A stretch of 41,323 bases of DNA from Trueperaceae bacterium. GTDB taxonomy: Bacteria > Deinococcota > Deinococci > Deinococcales > Trueperaceae. A program made the translations under genes and the position numbers. The notes beneath the pieces were generated by a model. That model ran no database searches. It was given only the letters and a program-made list of their open reading frames with translations, and was not told the DNA's origin. Position 1 is the stretch's first letter. Every line of letters starts with the position of its first letter. The stretch covers positions 13,387 through 54,709 of the forward strand of contig JAGQHN010000024.1 of assembly GCA_020431825.1 (NCBI GenBank). The letters run 5' to 3'. Shown piece by piece: positions 9,021 to 19,489 of the stretch.

Positions 9021-10034
9021 CTAGATGACAAAAGCAATTAAGAATCCGGTCAAAATAGCACCACCCAGTGCAATTTCAAACAGGTAAATCCAGCCAAAAC
9101 GCATGAGCTGGTCATAGCGCAACCGTGGCAGCGTTGCTCTTAGCCAGATAAATAAGAAAATGAAAATGGCCATCTTCAAAATGAGCCAGATAAAGGGCCA
9201 GCTACTAATGCCTGGAATCCACGGCTCTAAAAAAACTGGACCCTTGTAACCACCTAAAAAGAGAGTGCTTATAACAGCAGCAGCTGTAAAAGAGTTAACG
9301 TACTCAGCCATTTGAAACAGTGCCCATTTTATCGATGAATACTCTGTCAGATAGCCCGCCACAATCTCCTGCTCAGCTTCAGGCATATCGAAAGGTGTAC
9401 GGTTAATTTCTGCAATGGATGAAATCACATAGGTGCAAAAAGCAATAATCAGCGGTATCCAGAGCAGAGGATGCAGCGACCAAACCCCCATTTCGACAAT
9501 CTGGCGAAAATTCAGACTGCCTGCAATCATGATGACGGTAAGGGCTGATAACCCAAGCCCCAGCTCATAGGAAATCATCTGAGCAGAGGCGCGCAGTGAA
9601 CCTAATAGAGCATATTTGCTGTTTGAGGCCCAGCCCCCCAGGAATATGCCATAAACCCCGATACTGGTTGCAGCAAAAACAAAAAGAAGACCAATATCTA
9701 AATCCATCACCCAGGGATTAAAGCCAAAGAGGCTGCCTGCCGGACCAGCAGGAATAGCCCCAAAGGCCGTCAGTGCAAAAACGATGCTGACAAACGGGGC
9801 CAGATAAAACACAAATTTATCTGCGGCCGAAACCGTAATATCCTCTTTAAAGATGGACTTAATCGCATCGGCAATGGGTTGCAGCAGGCCAAAAGGTCCA
9901 ACGCGGTTAGGACCATAACGGTGCTGAAAACGGCCCAGCAGTTTGCGCTCAATTACGGTCATATAGGCAAAACCACCTAGCAGGACCAGACACAAGACCA
10001 GTGCCTTAATCAGAGTTACATACCAGGGATCCAT
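9021..10034 (-). CDS. nuoH: NADH-quinone oxidoreductase subunit H
   Basis: NuoH is the membrane subunit that forms the quinone chamber and links redox chemistry to proton pumping. The 337-residue product has about eight helices. The signature [20 protein letters not shown] is present, and so is the acidic loop region ([20 protein letters not shown]) that lines the quinone site. Its length matches the family. The start ATG overlaps the nuoG stop by one base. The carboxyl end ([14 protein letters not shown] [20 protein letters not shown]) is also characteristic. Confidence 0.97.
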   Translation of the reverse strand: MDPWYVTLIKALVLCLVLLGGFAYMTVIERKLLGRFQHRYGPNRVGPFGLLQPIADAIKSIFKEDITVSAADKFVFYLAPFVSIVFALTAFGAIPAGPAGSLFGFNPWVMDLDIGLLFVFAATSIGVYGIFLGGWASNSKYALLGSLRASAQMISYELGLGLSALTVIMIAGSLNFRQIVEMGVWSLHPLLWIPLIIAFCTYVISSIAEINRTPFDMPEAEQEIVAGYLTEYSSIKWALFQMAEYVNSFTAAAVISTLFLGGYKGPVFLEPWIPGISSWPFIWLILKMAIFIFLFIWLRATLPRLRYDQLMRFGWIYLFEIALGGAILTGFLIAFVI

Positions 10035-12415
10035 CAGGCTACCTCCAGAGCAAACTGCTCTTTTCTGATGCTATTTACATCAACTTGCACCAGTCCTGCG
10101 GGTTGATCGGGTAAGGCAGGGAGCAGCAGCGTGCCTTCAGGTATGCTTTCACTTATGTGCACACTCAGGAGGCGCTTAAAACCTCCCACAGAGACCCTTA
10201 TGACATCATGATTGCTCAATTGGTAAGACGCAGCGTCTGCTGGATGTAAGCGCAGGGCATTTCCTCCAGTTGAGGCAAGTAAATGAGGGTTACGACTCAG
10301 ATATTCGGGACGTACCATGCTGGGTACCAGCAGGGCATTCCCAGAGCTATTTGGCTTAAGACCTGATACCTTACCTGATTTCGCGGCAACAACCGTGCCC
10401 TCGAGGGGTAGGTCATTTAGATCAAGCTCGAGCTCTTTCTTTAGCAGGCGTCGGCTACTACGAACACTGCGACCCTCGAGCCTTTCACCCAGCGCATCAC
10501 CCAATTCTTTAACTACACCCGTAAAGTCAACCGCTTGACCCCCGTCAACAGGGGCAGCGTTCACGCTTAGGTAGCGGCCCTCGAGGTTAACCACCGTACC
10601 TTCTTTTTCGTAACCGCTCTTAGCCGGTAAAACCACATGCGCCAGCGCGGTTGTTTCATTTTCAAACAGATCATGTACGACAAGTAACTCGAGTCCACCC
10701 AGCATCTGGGCCACTTCAGCATTCTGCGCTGGATTTAAGCCAGACACAATCAGGCCTTTTGCACTACCTGCAAGCATATTTGGGTAACTGTAGTCAGACT
10801 TGGCAGGTAAAACATCTTGAGCTTCTAAGCCAAAACTGTTTGCCATTGCTCCCAGCTTCATAAGCTTAGCCCCCGTTGCCTTGGCCAAATCATCAGCAAG
10901 TTTACTGGCTTCAGCCGAATTAAGCACAAAGGCACCCAGCACAATTACAGCATTATCGGCAGCCGTCAAGCTTTCTTTTAAGGCTTTTCCAGCATCCGTT
11001 GAACCGTCCAAAATCTGCTGCAAAAGTTGAGCTTCCGTTCCGGCTTTATAGTCAATAACCTGCCCGGCATGCTTCATCAGGTCAACCCGGTAGGGCGCAG
11101 CCACCGTCAAGATATTGGTCTTGCGGGGCATACGTTCTTTCAAGCGTAAATCAGCAATGGGCACGCCGTGAGGCATGAGTGTTGGGGGGTTGACGCCTTT
11201 GAGCGCATCTTTTATGCGCAGATCAATCATAGGTACTTCTTCGGTAGCGTCAGCCATAACAAAGATGGCGCCTGCGGTTGCCAGGTCATTAAAACTGGCA
11301 GGGTTGGCCGGAATAACCGAACTGGCATAACGCGGATAGTGATCAATCTGACCTGTTTTGAGGTGGTCTGCCAGAGCTTTAGCAGCAACCCCTTCTTCAA
11401 GCGTTGCGTCACTTCGAAGGACAATACCTAAGGCATCACCAGAGAGCGTTTTTAGTTTTTCAGCGATAAAGTGCGTGGCTTCTTCCCAGGTAACAGGCTC
11501 GAGCTTGCCATTTTTACGCAAAAGAGGCGTTTTGATTCGGTCACCACTATCAACATATTCATGACCAAAACGCGTACCGTCATCTATCCAGTTTTTATTT
11601 ACCTGCGTGTTCAGGGCACCCTTTATGCGCTCAATACGACCTGTGCGTGCATCTATTGTAATAGCGCTCCCACTGGCATCATCCAGACTGGTTGAGCGCG
11701 TATGGTCATATTCCCAGTTACGACCGCGGAAGCGACTGGTGGTATCTAAAAGCGCACCCACCGGACAGATATCGGTGATGTTGCCACTGAAGTTGCTGGG
11801 CAATCCATCTTCGACTGTGCCAATAAAGGTGTGACCACCCCGCTCGATGAAATCCAGAACTTCATCACCTGGAACTTCTTCAAAATAACGAACACAACGT
11901 TTGCAGTGTATGCAGCGCTCACGGTCAAGGGTAATCAGGTCACTTAAGGCGTGGTGCTTTTCATTATGGCGCTTGGTAAAGACAAAACGGCTCTCACCTG
12001 AACCATATTCGTAGGCACGGTCCTGCAACTCACAGGCGCCACCTTTGTCACAGGTTGGGCAATCTAGGGGGTGATTGATGAGATGCATTTCCATCATACC
12101 GCCCTGCGCCTTTTTGGTTACATCGGACAGTGTATCTATAACCATGCCTTCCATAACGGCTGTAGTACAGGTCGCCATAGGGTTAGGGAAATAGAAAATC
12201 TTGGGTTCGCCGGTTGCCTCATCCATAATCCAGCTACCATCACGCTCTTTGCGCGGCGCCCCTACCACGGCCAGACACATACGACAAGCACCAATCGGGC
12301 TCATATACTCCTGCGAACAGAAGTAAGGCACATCGTAACCAGCAGCGAATACTGCATCGATTGCCGAGGTACCTGGTGGCAAATCTAGTTCGACATCATT
12401 AACTTTAACTTTCAT
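10034..12415 (-). CDS. nuoG: NADH-quinone oxidoreductase subunit G, lacking cluster N7 ligands
   Basis: NuoG is the large peripheral-arm subunit carrying a ferredoxin-like electron wire. Visible ligands are C33/C44/C47/C83 (2Fe-2S, N1b), H115/C119/C122/C128 (4Fe-4S, N5) and C168/C171/C174/C217 (N4). The remaining 550 residues resemble the molybdopterin-oxidoreductase fold without a cofactor role. The fourth site, N7, has no cysteines. Its positions read S243, D246, S250 and D278, with the same 3-4-28 spacing as the Thermus Nqo3 ligands. At 793 residues it is close to the Thermus protein. I chose ATG 12415, three bases after the nuoF stop with GAGGTGG upstream. GTG 12430 would overlap nuoF. 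Six in-frame CTCGAG copies code Leu-Glu. Confidence 0.96.
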   Translation of the reverse strand: MKVKVNDVELDLPPGTSAIDAVFAAGYDVPYFCSQEYMSPIGACRMCLAVVGAPRKERDGSWIMDEATGEPKIFYFPNPMATCTTAVMEGMVIDTLSDVTKKAQGGMMEMHLINHPLDCPTCDKGGACELQDRAYEYGSGESRFVFTKRHNEKHHALSDLITLDRERCIHCKRCVRYFEEVPGDEVLDFIERGGHTFIGTVEDGLPSNFSGNITDICPVGALLDTTSRFRGRNWEYDHTRSTSLDDASGSAITIDARTGRIERIKGALNTQVNKNWIDDGTRFGHEYVDSGDRIKTPLLRKNGKLEPVTWEEATHFIAEKLKTLSGDALGIVLRSDATLEEGVAAKALADHLKTGQIDHYPRYASSVIPANPASFNDLATAGAIFVMADATEEVPMIDLRIKDALKGVNPPTLMPHGVPIADLRLKERMPRKTNILTVAAPYRVDLMKHAGQVIDYKAGTEAQLLQQILDGSTDAGKALKESLTAADNAVIVLGAFVLNSAEASKLADDLAKATGAKLMKLGAMANSFGLEAQDVLPAKSDYSYPNMLAGSAKGLIVSGLNPAQNAEVAQMLGGLELLVVHDLFENETTALAHVVLPAKSGYEKEGTVVNLEGRYLSVNAAPVDGGQAVDFTGVVKELGDALGERLEGRSVRSSRRLLKKELELDLNDLPLEGTVVAAKSGKVSGLKPNSSGNALLVPSMVRPEYLSRNPHLLASTGGNALRLHPADAASYQLSNHDVIRVSVGGFKRLLSVHISESIPEGTLLLPALPDQPAGLVQVDVNSIRKEQFALEVA

Positions 12416-12417
12416 GC

Positions 12418-13761
12418 TTAGTCTGCCCACCTCGATTGTTTGGGATACATGGATTTGCCATGCTCAATAATGTATTCATATTCATGTCTAAAATGCTTTA
12501 TGGAAGCTTGAACAGGCATGATGCAGGCATCTGCCAGAGGGCAAAAACTGCGGCCCCGAATATTACTCGAGACATCCTCGAGCAGTTCAAGGTCACCTTT
12601 TTCACCTAATCCTGCCAGCATCTTCTGATACATGCGAGGTACCCAGGTGCTTACCCCTTCGCGGCAAGGCGTACATTTGCCACAGCTTTCGTGGGCATAA
12701 AACCGCACCACGTTATAAAGCGCATCAACAATGCATTTGTTTTGTGGAATCAGCATAATGCCGCCAGTACCAAGCATCGACCCGGCCTTGGCAACCGAAG
12801 CATATTCCATAGGCATATCAAGGTACTGATCGGTAAAGGGAAACATAGGGCAGCTCGAGCCCCCAGGGATAAAGGCTTTGACTTCTTCTGTTGGGCCCCC
12901 CGCCAGATCAAAAATAATTTCCCGGTAAGTAATGCCCATAGGAACTTCATAAACGCCACGGCGTCTGGCAGGACCACTCACTTGCACATGGTGGATGCCT
13001 TTTGAATCATCAGTACCCATCCCGGCAAACCAATCGGCACCCTTGCCAACAATATGCACGGCACAGGCCAGGCTGGTTACATTATTAACGGTTGTAGGTA
13101 AGCTATAAACGCCTGCTTGAGCAGGGAAAGGCGGCTTTAAGCGAGGGTTTGCGCGGTAGCCTTCAAAGGAGTTCATAAGGGCTGATTCTTCACCGCAGAT
13201 ATAAGCACCAGCTCCGCGGTGCAGCATAATGTCAAACTCAAAATCTGTACCAAACAGGTTTTTACCCAAAAAGCCCTCAGCTTTGGCCTCTTTAATGGCG
13301 TTATAAAGGCGTTCATAACCCTGATAATACTCACCGCGAATGTAAAGCACACCTTTGGTGGCAGAGATGGCATAACCCGCAATAATCATGCCCTCAATCA
13401 GTTGATGAGGATCGTCTTCCAGGACATAGCGGTCTTTACAGCTGCCCGGTTCGGATTCATCGGCATTGCAAACGATAAAGCGCTGACGACCATCAACCGG
13501 GGGCATAAATGACCACTTGAGCCCTGTTGGAAAACCTGCACCACCACGACCACGGAGGCCTGATTTTTTCAGTTCATCAACGACCTGCGCAGGCTGCATA
13601 GTTGTAATGGCTTTTTTGGCTGACTCATAACCGCCGTGACTCTTATAAAACTCGAGCGTGTGGCTATTTTCTACCCCAATATATTTATAGAGCGTCACTT
13701 CAAAACGTGGATCATGACGGCTGGTTATGGCCTTGGGCTTTTCTGCAACAGCATCACTCAT
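12418..13761 (-). CDS. nuoF: NADH-quinone oxidoreductase subunit F (NADH/FMN site)
   Basis: NuoF oxidises NADH with FMN and passes electrons to cluster N3. The 447-residue product shows the glycine-rich nucleotide motif GRGGAGFP at 71-78 and a second glycine-rich stretch around [20 protein letters not shown]. The N3 ligands are C360, C363, C366 ([12 protein letters not shown]) and C407. Its length and order match the family. It overlaps nuoE by 4 bases, while nuoG begins 2 bases after its stop. Confidence 0.98.
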   Translation of the reverse strand: MSDAVAEKPKAITSRHDPRFEVTLYKYIGVENSHTLEFYKSHGGYESAKKAITTMQPAQVVDELKKSGLRGRGGAGFPTGLKWSFMPPVDGRQRFIVCNADESEPGSCKDRYVLEDDPHQLIEGMIIAGYAISATKGVLYIRGEYYQGYERLYNAIKEAKAEGFLGKNLFGTDFEFDIMLHRGAGAYICGEESALMNSFEGYRANPRLKPPFPAQAGVYSLPTTVNNVTSLACAVHIVGKGADWFAGMGTDDSKGIHHVQVSGPARRRGVYEVPMGITYREIIFDLAGGPTEEVKAFIPGGSSCPMFPFTDQYLDMPMEYASVAKAGSMLGTGGIMLIPQNKCIVDALYNVVRFYAHESCGKCTPCREGVSTWVPRMYQKMLAGLGEKGDLELLEDVSSNIRGRSFCPLADACIMPVQASIKHFRHEYEYIIEHGKSMYPKQSRWAD

Positions 13762-14354
13762 GCATTGCCTCCCGTTTTGGCAGTATTTTGCAGGGGTTTG
13801 GCTTTTTCAACCCCTTCGTTGTCCCCATAGCGCTCACGCCAGGGTTCAGGCATTTCTCCACGGCGCAGAGCATCTAAAAGCACCTTGCAACGTGATTTGC
13901 CCACATTCTCGTAGTAGGTGTCATTCACCTGCAAAACTGGCGCTGTCGTGCAAGACCCCAGGCATTCTACCTTTTGAATGCTAAAGAGACCCTGGCGGTC
14001 TGTTTCACCGTTCACCAGACCCGTTTCTTCCGAAATAAAGTCATACATTTCATCACTACCGGCCAGCGAACAGGCCAGGGTAGAGCAAATCTGCAAATGG
14101 TACTTACCTACCTGATGTTCGTGATAGGTGCTGTAAAAACTCATGACGCCCTTAACTTCGGTAGGCTGAATGCCAATAATCTCGGCAATTTCATGGACTC
14201 GAGCCTCACTAACATAGCGCTCAGCCCGTTGCACTTCCCAGAGCAGCGGCATAATGGCACTGCGCCGACCATAGTCAGGGTAACGTCCTAAAATTTCATT
14301 CAGCACGTCCTGACGCTCGGCAAAAAATGGCTTAATCGTTGCTAACTCAACCAT
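13758..14354 (-). CDS. nuoE: NADH-quinone oxidoreductase subunit E (2Fe-2S)
   Basis: NuoE is the thioredoxin-fold subunit carrying cluster N1a beside the FMN. The four ligands C90, C95, C131 and C135 are present ([10 protein letters not shown] and [11 protein letters not shown]). At 198 residues it is somewhat longer than the minimal family because of a C-terminal basic tail ([24 protein letters not shown]). It has no helix-hairpin-helix extension. ATG 14354 lies 3 bases after the nuoD stop, and the stop overlaps nuoF. Confidence 0.97.
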   Translation of the reverse strand: MVELATIKPFFAERQDVLNEILGRYPDYGRRSAIMPLLWEVQRAERYVSEARVHEIAEIIGIQPTEVKGVMSFYSTYHEHQVGKYHLQICSTLACSLAGSDEMYDFISEETGLVNGETDRQGLFSIQKVECLGSCTTAPVLQVNDTYYENVGKSRCKVLLDALRRGEMPEPWRERYGDNEGVEKAKPLQNTAKTGGNA

Positions 14355-14357
14355 AAC

Positions 14358-15581
14358 TTACTTATCCACATCTCCTAGCACTGGGTCAAAAGAGGCAATA
14401 TTCATCACCATATCGGCAAATAGACCACCGATACAGGCAGGGGCAAGCGACTGTAAATTCATGAGACTGGGAATACGAACTTTGACACGGTAAGGCATGC
14501 TGCCACCGTCACTCACGATGTAATAGCCCAGTTCACCACGGGCACTTTCGGTAGGTACGTAGACTTCACCACGAGGTGGGTGGAAACCTTCCGTTACCAG
14601 TTTGAAATGGAAGATAACCGCTTCCATGGAATTTTCCAGTTCGCTGCGAGGCGGCAGACTAATACGGCGATCAGGGTCTTTGTAGGGACCAGGCTCGAGC
14701 CTATTAAGCGCCTGCTCTACAATCTTTAGACTCTCGCCCATCTCTTCAAAACGCACCATAAAACGTGCGTGGATGTCTCCCTCGGTTGCGGTAGGAACAT
14801 CAAAACTGTAGTCTTCATAACTGCTATAAGGCTGAGTCTTACGAAAGTCTAAACCCAGACCCGTTGCCCTGAGACTTGGGCCCGTCAAACCATAATCCAG
14901 CGCCATTTCCTGTGTTACAACACCAACATCTCTGGTGCGCTGCAAGAAAATATCGTTTTTAGCAAACATAGCCGCGTACTGCTTAATCATAGGAGGAAAG
15001 TCTTTGATAAAAGCTCGCACAGCATCTTCAAAACCTTCAGGGACATCGCGCGACAGGCCACCTATGCGAAAATAACCATAGTTCATGCGCACCCCACATA
15101 CCATTTCAAAGATATCGAGGATTTTTTCACGCTCACGCATGGTATAGAAATAAAGCGTCAGGGCGCCCATATCCAGTAGCCCTGTAGCAAAAAAGACCAG
15201 GTGGCTGGCAATGCGATTAAGCTCGTTGAGAATGACCCTCACACGCTGTGCCCTTATGGGTACCTGGGCATCCAAAAGCTTTTCAACACTTACACAATAG
15301 GCAAAATCGTGAGCAAACCCGTGGAGATAATCCATACGATTGGTATAGGTCACACCTTGCTGATAGGTGCGGTTCTCCATGGTTTTTTCAAACCCTGTGT
15401 GCAAATAGCCTATTTGAGGAATGAGGTTGGCAATACGCTCACCGTCTAAATCAACGACCAGGCGTAAAACACCATGCGTGCTAGGGTGCTGAGGTCCAAC
15501 ATTGACACGCATGTATTTGGTTTCAAAATCGCCATGCCCTTGCACACTTGAACTCACTGTGCCCGCTTCTTTAATGGTCAC
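14358..15581 (-). CDS. nuoD: NADH-quinone oxidoreductase subunit D (49-kDa, quinone site)
   Basis: NuoD forms the quinone-reduction site with NuoB and descends from the NiFe-hydrogenase large subunit. The conserved start region [20 protein letters not shown] contains the histidine of the quinone site. [33 protein letters not shown] and the ending [20 protein letters not shown] (FDPVxGxVD) are also visible. It has 407 residues, the usual length. The start is GTG 15581 with a strong GGAGG upstream, overlapping the nuoC stop by 4 bases. The N terminus extends about 25 residues beyond the conserved core. Confidence 0.97.
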   Translation of the reverse strand: MTIKEAGTVSSSVQGHGDFETKYMRVNVGPQHPSTHGVLRLVVDLDGERIANLIPQIGYLHTGFEKTMENRTYQQGVTYTNRMDYLHGFAHDFAYCVSVEKLLDAQVPIRAQRVRVILNELNRIASHLVFFATGLLDMGALTLYFYTMREREKILDIFEMVCGVRMNYGYFRIGGLSRDVPEGFEDAVRAFIKDFPPMIKQYAAMFAKNDIFLQRTRDVGVVTQEMALDYGLTGPSLRATGLGLDFRKTQPYSSYEDYSFDVPTATEGDIHARFMVRFEEMGESLKIVEQALNRLEPGPYKDPDRRISLPPRSELENSMEAVIFHFKLVTEGFHPPRGEVYVPTESARGELGYYIVSDGGSMPYRVKVRIPSLMNLQSLAPACIGGLFADMVMNIASFDPVLGDVDK

Positions 15582-16171
15582 GCCTTACCTCCTTCAGGTT
15601 TTTGTTGGCTTGCCACCCCTTTGCGCGCCCCGCCCACAAAGCCAGTCAGTCCTTCACTATCCCCTCTTAGGCCAGCCCGAAAAGCAGCCGGATCGAGGAA
15701 GCGACCATCATTAAATAAGGTTGGGGTTTCACCCAATGGAAAATCTTTGCGGTGCGGGTGTCCATCTAAATCTTCTGGAGTTATGAGCTTACGCAGATCC
15801 GGGTGGTCGTCAAAAACAACCCCAAACATGTCATAAACTTCACGCTCCATGAAATTCGCGCCGCTCCAGAGATGGGTAATGGTTGGCAAGGTTTCACCTT
15901 CATCGAGGTTAACACGGATAAAGATGCGCTCATTCGCTTCAATACTGTAAAGGTTATAAGCCACGCTAAAGCGTTTACCCTGATGACCTGGATAGCTAAG
16001 ATAGTCAAGGCCAAAAACATCACTGATCATGTTAAAGCCAGCGTCTTTGCTGCTTTCAATAGCCTCGAGCAAGTGATCTTTGGGAACGGTTACCGAAACC
16101 ATCGCCTTAAACTCTCCGGGCTTGCCCTCGAGGGTTTTCAGATGCTCGACGACTTGCTCGAGTAAACTCAT
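15578..16171 (-). CDS. nuoC: NADH-quinone oxidoreductase subunit C (30-kDa)
   Basis: NuoC is a peripheral-arm scaffold subunit without cofactors. The 197-residue product carries the family signature [20 protein letters not shown] followed by [21 protein letters not shown] chose ATG 16171, which overlaps the nuoB stop in an ATGA. The GTG three codons upstream has a ribosome site too close to it. A glycine/lysine-rich tail of about 25 residues follows the conserved core. Three CTCGAG copies lie in its first 45 codons. Confidence 0.96.
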   Translation of the reverse strand: MSLLEQVVEHLKTLEGKPGEFKAMVSVTVPKDHLLEAIESSKDAGFNMISDVFGLDYLSYPGHQGKRFSVAYNLYSIEANERIFIRVNLDEGETLPTITHLWSGANFMEREVYDMFGVVFDDHPDLRKLITPEDLDGHPHRKDFPLGETPTLFNDGRFLDPAAFRAGLRGDSEGLTGFVGGARKGVASQQKPEGGKA

Positions 16172-16704
16172 CTTGCCCACCCTTCTACCATCGGCAGTTC
16201 AATGCCGCGTTCGTCAAATGCTTCGCCACGTACTTTTTTCTGAAGTTGCATAACGGCGTAGACAAGAGCCTCAGGTCTGGGGGGGCAACCTGGCACATAA
16301 ATATCTACGGGTACAACAGAGTCAACATTTTGCACGATCGCGTAGTTGTTAAACATGCCGCCCGAACTGGCGCATGCTCCCATAGATATTACCCACTTGG
16401 GGTCAGGCATCTGGTCATAAACGCGTTTCATGATAGGGGCCATTTTCTTACTGAGGCGACCTGCCACAATCATGACATCGGCCTGCCTTGGACTAGCACG
16501 AAAAACCTCGCTACCGAAACGGGCGAGGTCATTACGACTATTGGTTGACTGCATCATCTCAATGGCACAGCAGGCCAGACCAAACGTCGCAGGCCAGAGG
16601 CTATTGCTTCTGCCCCAGGCCACCAGTTTTTCTAAACTCGAGAACAAAATGCCTTCGTTCTCGAGTTCCTGTACATCTTTGGTAAATAAATCAGTTAAAG
16701 CCAT
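16168..16704 (-). CDS. nuoB: NADH-quinone oxidoreductase subunit B (cluster N2)
   Basis: NuoB binds N2, the last iron-sulfur cluster before quinone. The unusual adjacent pair C45-C46 ([10 protein letters not shown]) is present with C111 ([10 protein letters not shown]) and C140 ([10 protein letters not shown]). At 178 residues the length fits. The ATG at 16704 has no good ribosome binding site. A 12-codon reading frame starting 8 bases after the nuoA stop ends 10 bases inside nuoB, so nuoB translation may depend on reinitiation or coupling. Confidence 0.97.
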   Translation of the reverse strand: MALTDLFTKDVQELENEGILFSSLEKLVAWGRSNSLWPATFGLACCAIEMMQSTNSRNDLARFGSEVFRASPRQADVMIVAGRLSKKMAPIMKRVYDQMPDPKWVISMGACASSGGMFNNYAIVQNVDSVVPVDIYVPGCPPRPEALVYAVMQLQKKVRGEAFDERGIELPMVEGWAR

Positions 16705-16729
16705 AAAAATCAGGAAGTTTGGCGCTCAT
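16691..16729 (-). other. Possible 12-codon coupling ORF between nuoA and nuoB
   Basis: After the nuoA stop, GTAAGGGCT precedes an ATG at 16729 that opens a frame of 12 codons ([12 protein letters not shown]). Its stop at 16691-16693 lies just inside nuoB in another frame. NuoB itself lacks a ribosome binding site, so ribosomes finishing this short frame could reinitiate at nuoB ATG 16704. This is an inference from position only, and the frame may simply be chance. Confidence 0.25.
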
Positions 16730-16734
16730 AGCCC

Positions 16735-17082
16735 TTACTTCCAGCTCAACACCCCCTTCTTGAGAATATAGAGGTAACCCACCGCCAATACCAGAATAAA
16801 AATAATGGCATTTATAAATAAAAACTCGGGCGCAGCCTTAAACTTAACAGCTAAGGGATAGAAAAACGCCGTTTCAATGTCAAAGATAATAAATAGCATG
16901 GCGACCAGATAAAAATGTACCGGAAAGCGTTCTCTGGCGGTACTCGAGGCCGGAACCCCTGATTCATAGGCGGCAAGTTTGGTTTCACTGGCTTTCTTTG
17001 GTCCCAACAGACCCCCGACTGCCAGCGCAGCAACACCAATAAAACCTGCTGCCAAAAACATATAAAAAATAGCTTGATACAA
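16735..17082 (-). CDS. nuoA: NADH-quinone oxidoreductase subunit A
   Basis: NuoA is a three-helix membrane subunit at the quinone-arm junction. The central motif [20 protein letters not shown] followed by [20 protein letters not shown] is diagnostic (FDxE). It has 115 residues. The start appears to be TTG at 17082 with AGGAG about 10 bases upstream. The next candidate, an ATG at codon 8, would shorten the first helix. It is the first gene of the complex I operon. Confidence 0.95.
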   Translation of the reverse strand: MYQAIFYMFLAAGFIGVAALAVGGLLGPKKASETKLAAYESGVPASSTARERFPVHFYLVAMLFIIFDIETAFFYPLAVKFKAAPEFLFINAIIFILVLAVGYLYILKKGVLSWK

Positions 17083-17271
17083 AGGACAGTACTCCTTTCC
17101 AGATTAGACATCTGCAAGAAAATACCTCCAGCCAGATCTTTTGACTGCTGGAAAATTCTCTTTTAGTGACCACACAAACCCTAAGCTGGCAGCCCTGCAA
17201 ATGCCTTGGTGTGAAGACAGACCTAAGGGCTTGTGCGCTTGTGCCTGTTTTCACATTTCTCAGCAAGGCTC

Positions 17272-17301
17272 ATCATAGCACCGTTTGGGAACGACAAACA
17301 A
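17272..17301 (-). promoter_or_regulatory. Candidate nuo operon promoter
   Basis: In the 297-base gap upstream of nuoA, the minus strand reads TTGTTT (17296-17301), an 18-base spacer and TATGAT (17272-17277). This would give a leader of about 180 bases. I found no strong hairpin between the response-regulator stop and this site, so read-through from that gene is also possible. The call rests on consensus resemblance alone. Confidence 0.45.
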
Positions 17302-17379
17302 GGGTTGGTTGTGACTAAAAACCAGGCTTTAGCAGCTGAAAATTTCAGGTTTTTGCACAAACGCGCAATTTACCTGCGC

Positions 17380-18138
17380 TTAGGCTATATAGGTTTTAAT
17401 TCGCTTGATAAAATCTCTGGGGTTAAAGGGTTTCGGGATAAAGGCCTCAGCACCAAGGGCCATACTTCTGTCGATATTTTCCCGACTTTGCAAGGAGGAC
17501 AGAATAACCGTAGGCAGCTGTGATTTGCTGCGAATGAGCTCGAGCAAGTCAAAACCAGTGCCCCCTGGTAAATTCACATCAAGGATGGCCAGGTCAAACA
17601 ACTCTAACTGCTTCTCTATGATGGATTTAGCCGAATCTACAGTTTCCGCCTTGGTAACCGTAAATCCCTCTTTGCCCAGTATATGTTGCAACAGCGTCGA
17701 GACTGTCTGACTGTCTTCTACAATGAAAACATGTTTGGGCCTGATGCCTGGATCCGTTTTAAACAGGGCTTTGTTTGACTCGAGTTTAAGGTGGTTTTGC
17801 AAAAAGCCTTGCATCTGCCCAGCTTCCAGAGGAAAAGGCATTATTTTCGTGGCATCTTTAAAGGTCTGTGATGGATTAGTTGTCACCAGTACCGCAGGAA
17901 CATCTTTAAGATGGCGGGTATAGCGCATGCCATTAATAACCTGTTTACCCGAAAGATTTGTCAAATCCTCAGCAATAACCACCAGTTTAGGGCAGTTTTC
18001 TTTTAAAAACTGTATGGCTTCGCGACCATCTTGAAAATAAGCAAACATAGCCTCGTCACCGCACAACGCCTGCATAGAGCGCATCAGCGAATGATCGCTA
18101 TCGGCAACCAAAATGACATTGTCCTTCTCAATAAACAT
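17380..18138 (-). CDS. Response regulator with two receiver domains and no output domain
   Basis: The 252-residue protein holds two CheY-like folds. The C-terminal one (about 133-252) is complete, with acidic pair E141/D142, phosphoacceptor D187 in LAILDVNLPGGTGFDLLELI, the Ser switch at 214-215 and K236 in IPKPF. The N-terminal one (about 7-120) keeps acidic residues (VADSD, VVIAEDLTN) but lacks the conserved lysine, so it is probably a pseudo-receiver. There is no DNA-binding or enzymatic domain and no kinase nearby. ATG 18138 has AAGG 7 bases upstream, and TTG 18144 is the alternative. It lies between lhgO (75-base gap) and the nuo operon on the same strand. Confidence 0.85.
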   Translation of the reverse strand: MFIEKDNVILVADSDHSLMRSMQALCGDEAMFAYFQDGREAIQFLKENCPKLVVIAEDLTNLSGKQVINGMRYTRHLKDVPAVLVTTNPSQTFKDATKIMPFPLEAGQMQGFLQNHLKLESNKALFKTDPGIRPKHVFIVEDSQTVSTLLQHILGKEGFTVTKAETVDSAKSIIEKQLELFDLAILDVNLPGGTGFDLLELIRSKSQLPTVILSSLQSRENIDRSMALGAEAFIPKPFNPRDFIKRIKTYIA

Positions 18139-18213
18139 TATCAACCTTAACGCCTGAACCAGATCAGGGATAAGGTATTTTAGAACCTGGACTATGACTA
18201 AGTTCTTACAGCC

Positions 18214-19410
18214 CTAAAAACACTGCTCAGCAATGCTCTCCCCTATAGCTAAAGAAGCTGTTGCGGCTGGCGAAGGGGCGTTAAGAACATGCATGCTTTT
18301 TTCGCTGCTTTGAATGACAAAATCATCTACCAGACTACCGTCTCTGGCAACTGCCTGAGCTCTTACTCCGGCACCTGCACGAATGACATCTTCATAGCTC
18401 AAAATAGGCATAAGTTTACGCAAAGACGCCACAAATGCTGATTTTAAAAAGGAGCGGTAATACTCATAGAGACCCACGCGCCAGTACTTTTTCCCAATTT
18501 CCCAAAGCCCCGGATAACGAAGCGTTTCCCAAAACTCTTTTGGTTCAATGTCCCAGAGTCGGTAGCCCTCACGAGCAAAGGCCAAAACGGCATTTGGGCC
18601 TGCTTCAACGTCACCGGAAACCATTTTGGTCAGGTGCACACCAAGAAAGGGAAAAGCCGGGTCAGGCACCGGATAAATAAGCCCATTGACCAGATGGCGC
18701 TTTTCTGGTTTTAGCAGGTAATATTCGCCTCTAAAAGGAATGATTTTTACCTGCGCTTGCATGCCCATCATTTCTAAAACTTTATCTGAGTAGAGGCCTG
18801 CACAGTTAATGAGAAAGTCCGTTTGCCAGCGACCTTCTGTGGTTACCAGCTCGAGCCCTCCCTCTTTTTCGGCCACTGCGCTCAGCGCCTGACCTAGCAA
18901 AAAGGTCACTGACCGACTGCGCAGTTCTTCTGCCATCGCCTCAGAGATAAGTCGGTAATTGACAATAGCCGTATTGGGTGAGTGAATGGCAGCTATACCT
19001 GCAGCATTGGGTTCAATGGTTTTAAGTTCTGCCTGATCAATCCGCCTGATTCCAGGAACCCCATTCTGACTACCCCGGTCAAAAAGCCGCTCGAGGGCAG
19101 GCAGCTCCTCCTCATTGGTAGCAACAATCACTTTGCCACAGCGCTCATAAGGCAGATTTTTCTCCTTACAAAACGCCTCCATTTTGCTTACGCCTGAGGT
19201 GCAGAGTTTGGCCTTAAGGGAACCGGGCTTATAGTAAATACCGGCATGCACCACGCCACTGTTGTGCCCAGTTTGATGGCTTGCTACGGCCTTTTCTTTA
19301 TCAAGAATGGCAAGTTTAAGGCCCGGATGCTTTTGGCTAAGGGCGAGCGCAGTAGCCAGGCCGACAATTCCTGCACCAACAATACAAACATCAAAAGAAT
19401 AGGTCTTCAC
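18214..19410 (-). CDS. lhgO: L-2-hydroxyglutarate oxidase/dehydrogenase (LhgO family)
   Basis: This FAD-dependent enzyme oxidises L-2-hydroxyglutarate to 2-oxoglutarate, either as metabolite repair or as a step of glutarate breakdown. The FAD-binding motif VGAGIVGLATALAL is at 11-24. The family hallmark HQTGHNSGVVHAGIYYKPGS follows at about 45-64, and IIPFRGEYYLLKPEKRHLVN and FPFLGVHLTKMVSGDVEAGP agree with LhgO/YgaF. It has 398 residues, the usual length. The start is GTG 19410 with AAGGTGA upstream. It is divergent from a class III CoA-transferase 79 bases away, which fits a dicarboxylate module. A general glycine/D-amino-acid oxidase-type function is less likely given these motifs. Confidence 0.88.
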   Translation of the reverse strand: MKTYSFDVCIVGAGIVGLATALALSQKHPGLKLAILDKEKAVASHQTGHNSGVVHAGIYYKPGSLKAKLCTSGVSKMEAFCKEKNLPYERCGKVIVATNEEELPALERLFDRGSQNGVPGIRRIDQAELKTIEPNAAGIAAIHSPNTAIVNYRLISEAMAEELRSRSVTFLLGQALSAVAEKEGGLELVTTEGRWQTDFLINCAGLYSDKVLEMMGMQAQVKIIPFRGEYYLLKPEKRHLVNGLIYPVPDPAFPFLGVHLTKMVSGDVEAGPNAVLAFAREGYRLWDIEPKEFWETLRYPGLWEIGKKYWRVGLYEYYRSFLKSAFVASLRKLMPILSYEDVIRAGAGVRAQAVARDGSLVDDFVIQSSEKSMHVLNAPSPAATASLAIGESIAEQCF

Positions 19411-19453
19411 TAGGCATCACCTTATCACAAGAAAAAAGCCCATGTAAGACCTT

Positions 19454-19483
19454 TTTACAGCTGACCTTTTGCAGGCGTAAACT
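19454..19483 (+). promoter_or_regulatory. Leaderless-type promoter of the CoA-transferase
   Basis: TTTACA at 19454-19459, an 18-base spacer and TAAACT at 19478-19483 lie only 6 bases before the ATG at 19490. No ribosome binding site precedes that ATG. Initiation about 6-7 bases below the -10 would begin the RNA at the start codon, the leaderless arrangement common in Deinococcus. Confidence 0.65.
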
Positions 19484-19489
19484 TAGCTT

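Noticed and set aside
12416..12430. GTG start of nuoG at 12430
   Set aside because: It would overlap nuoF by 13 bases, and its GAGGTG runs into the start codon; ATG 12415 gives the standard N terminus.
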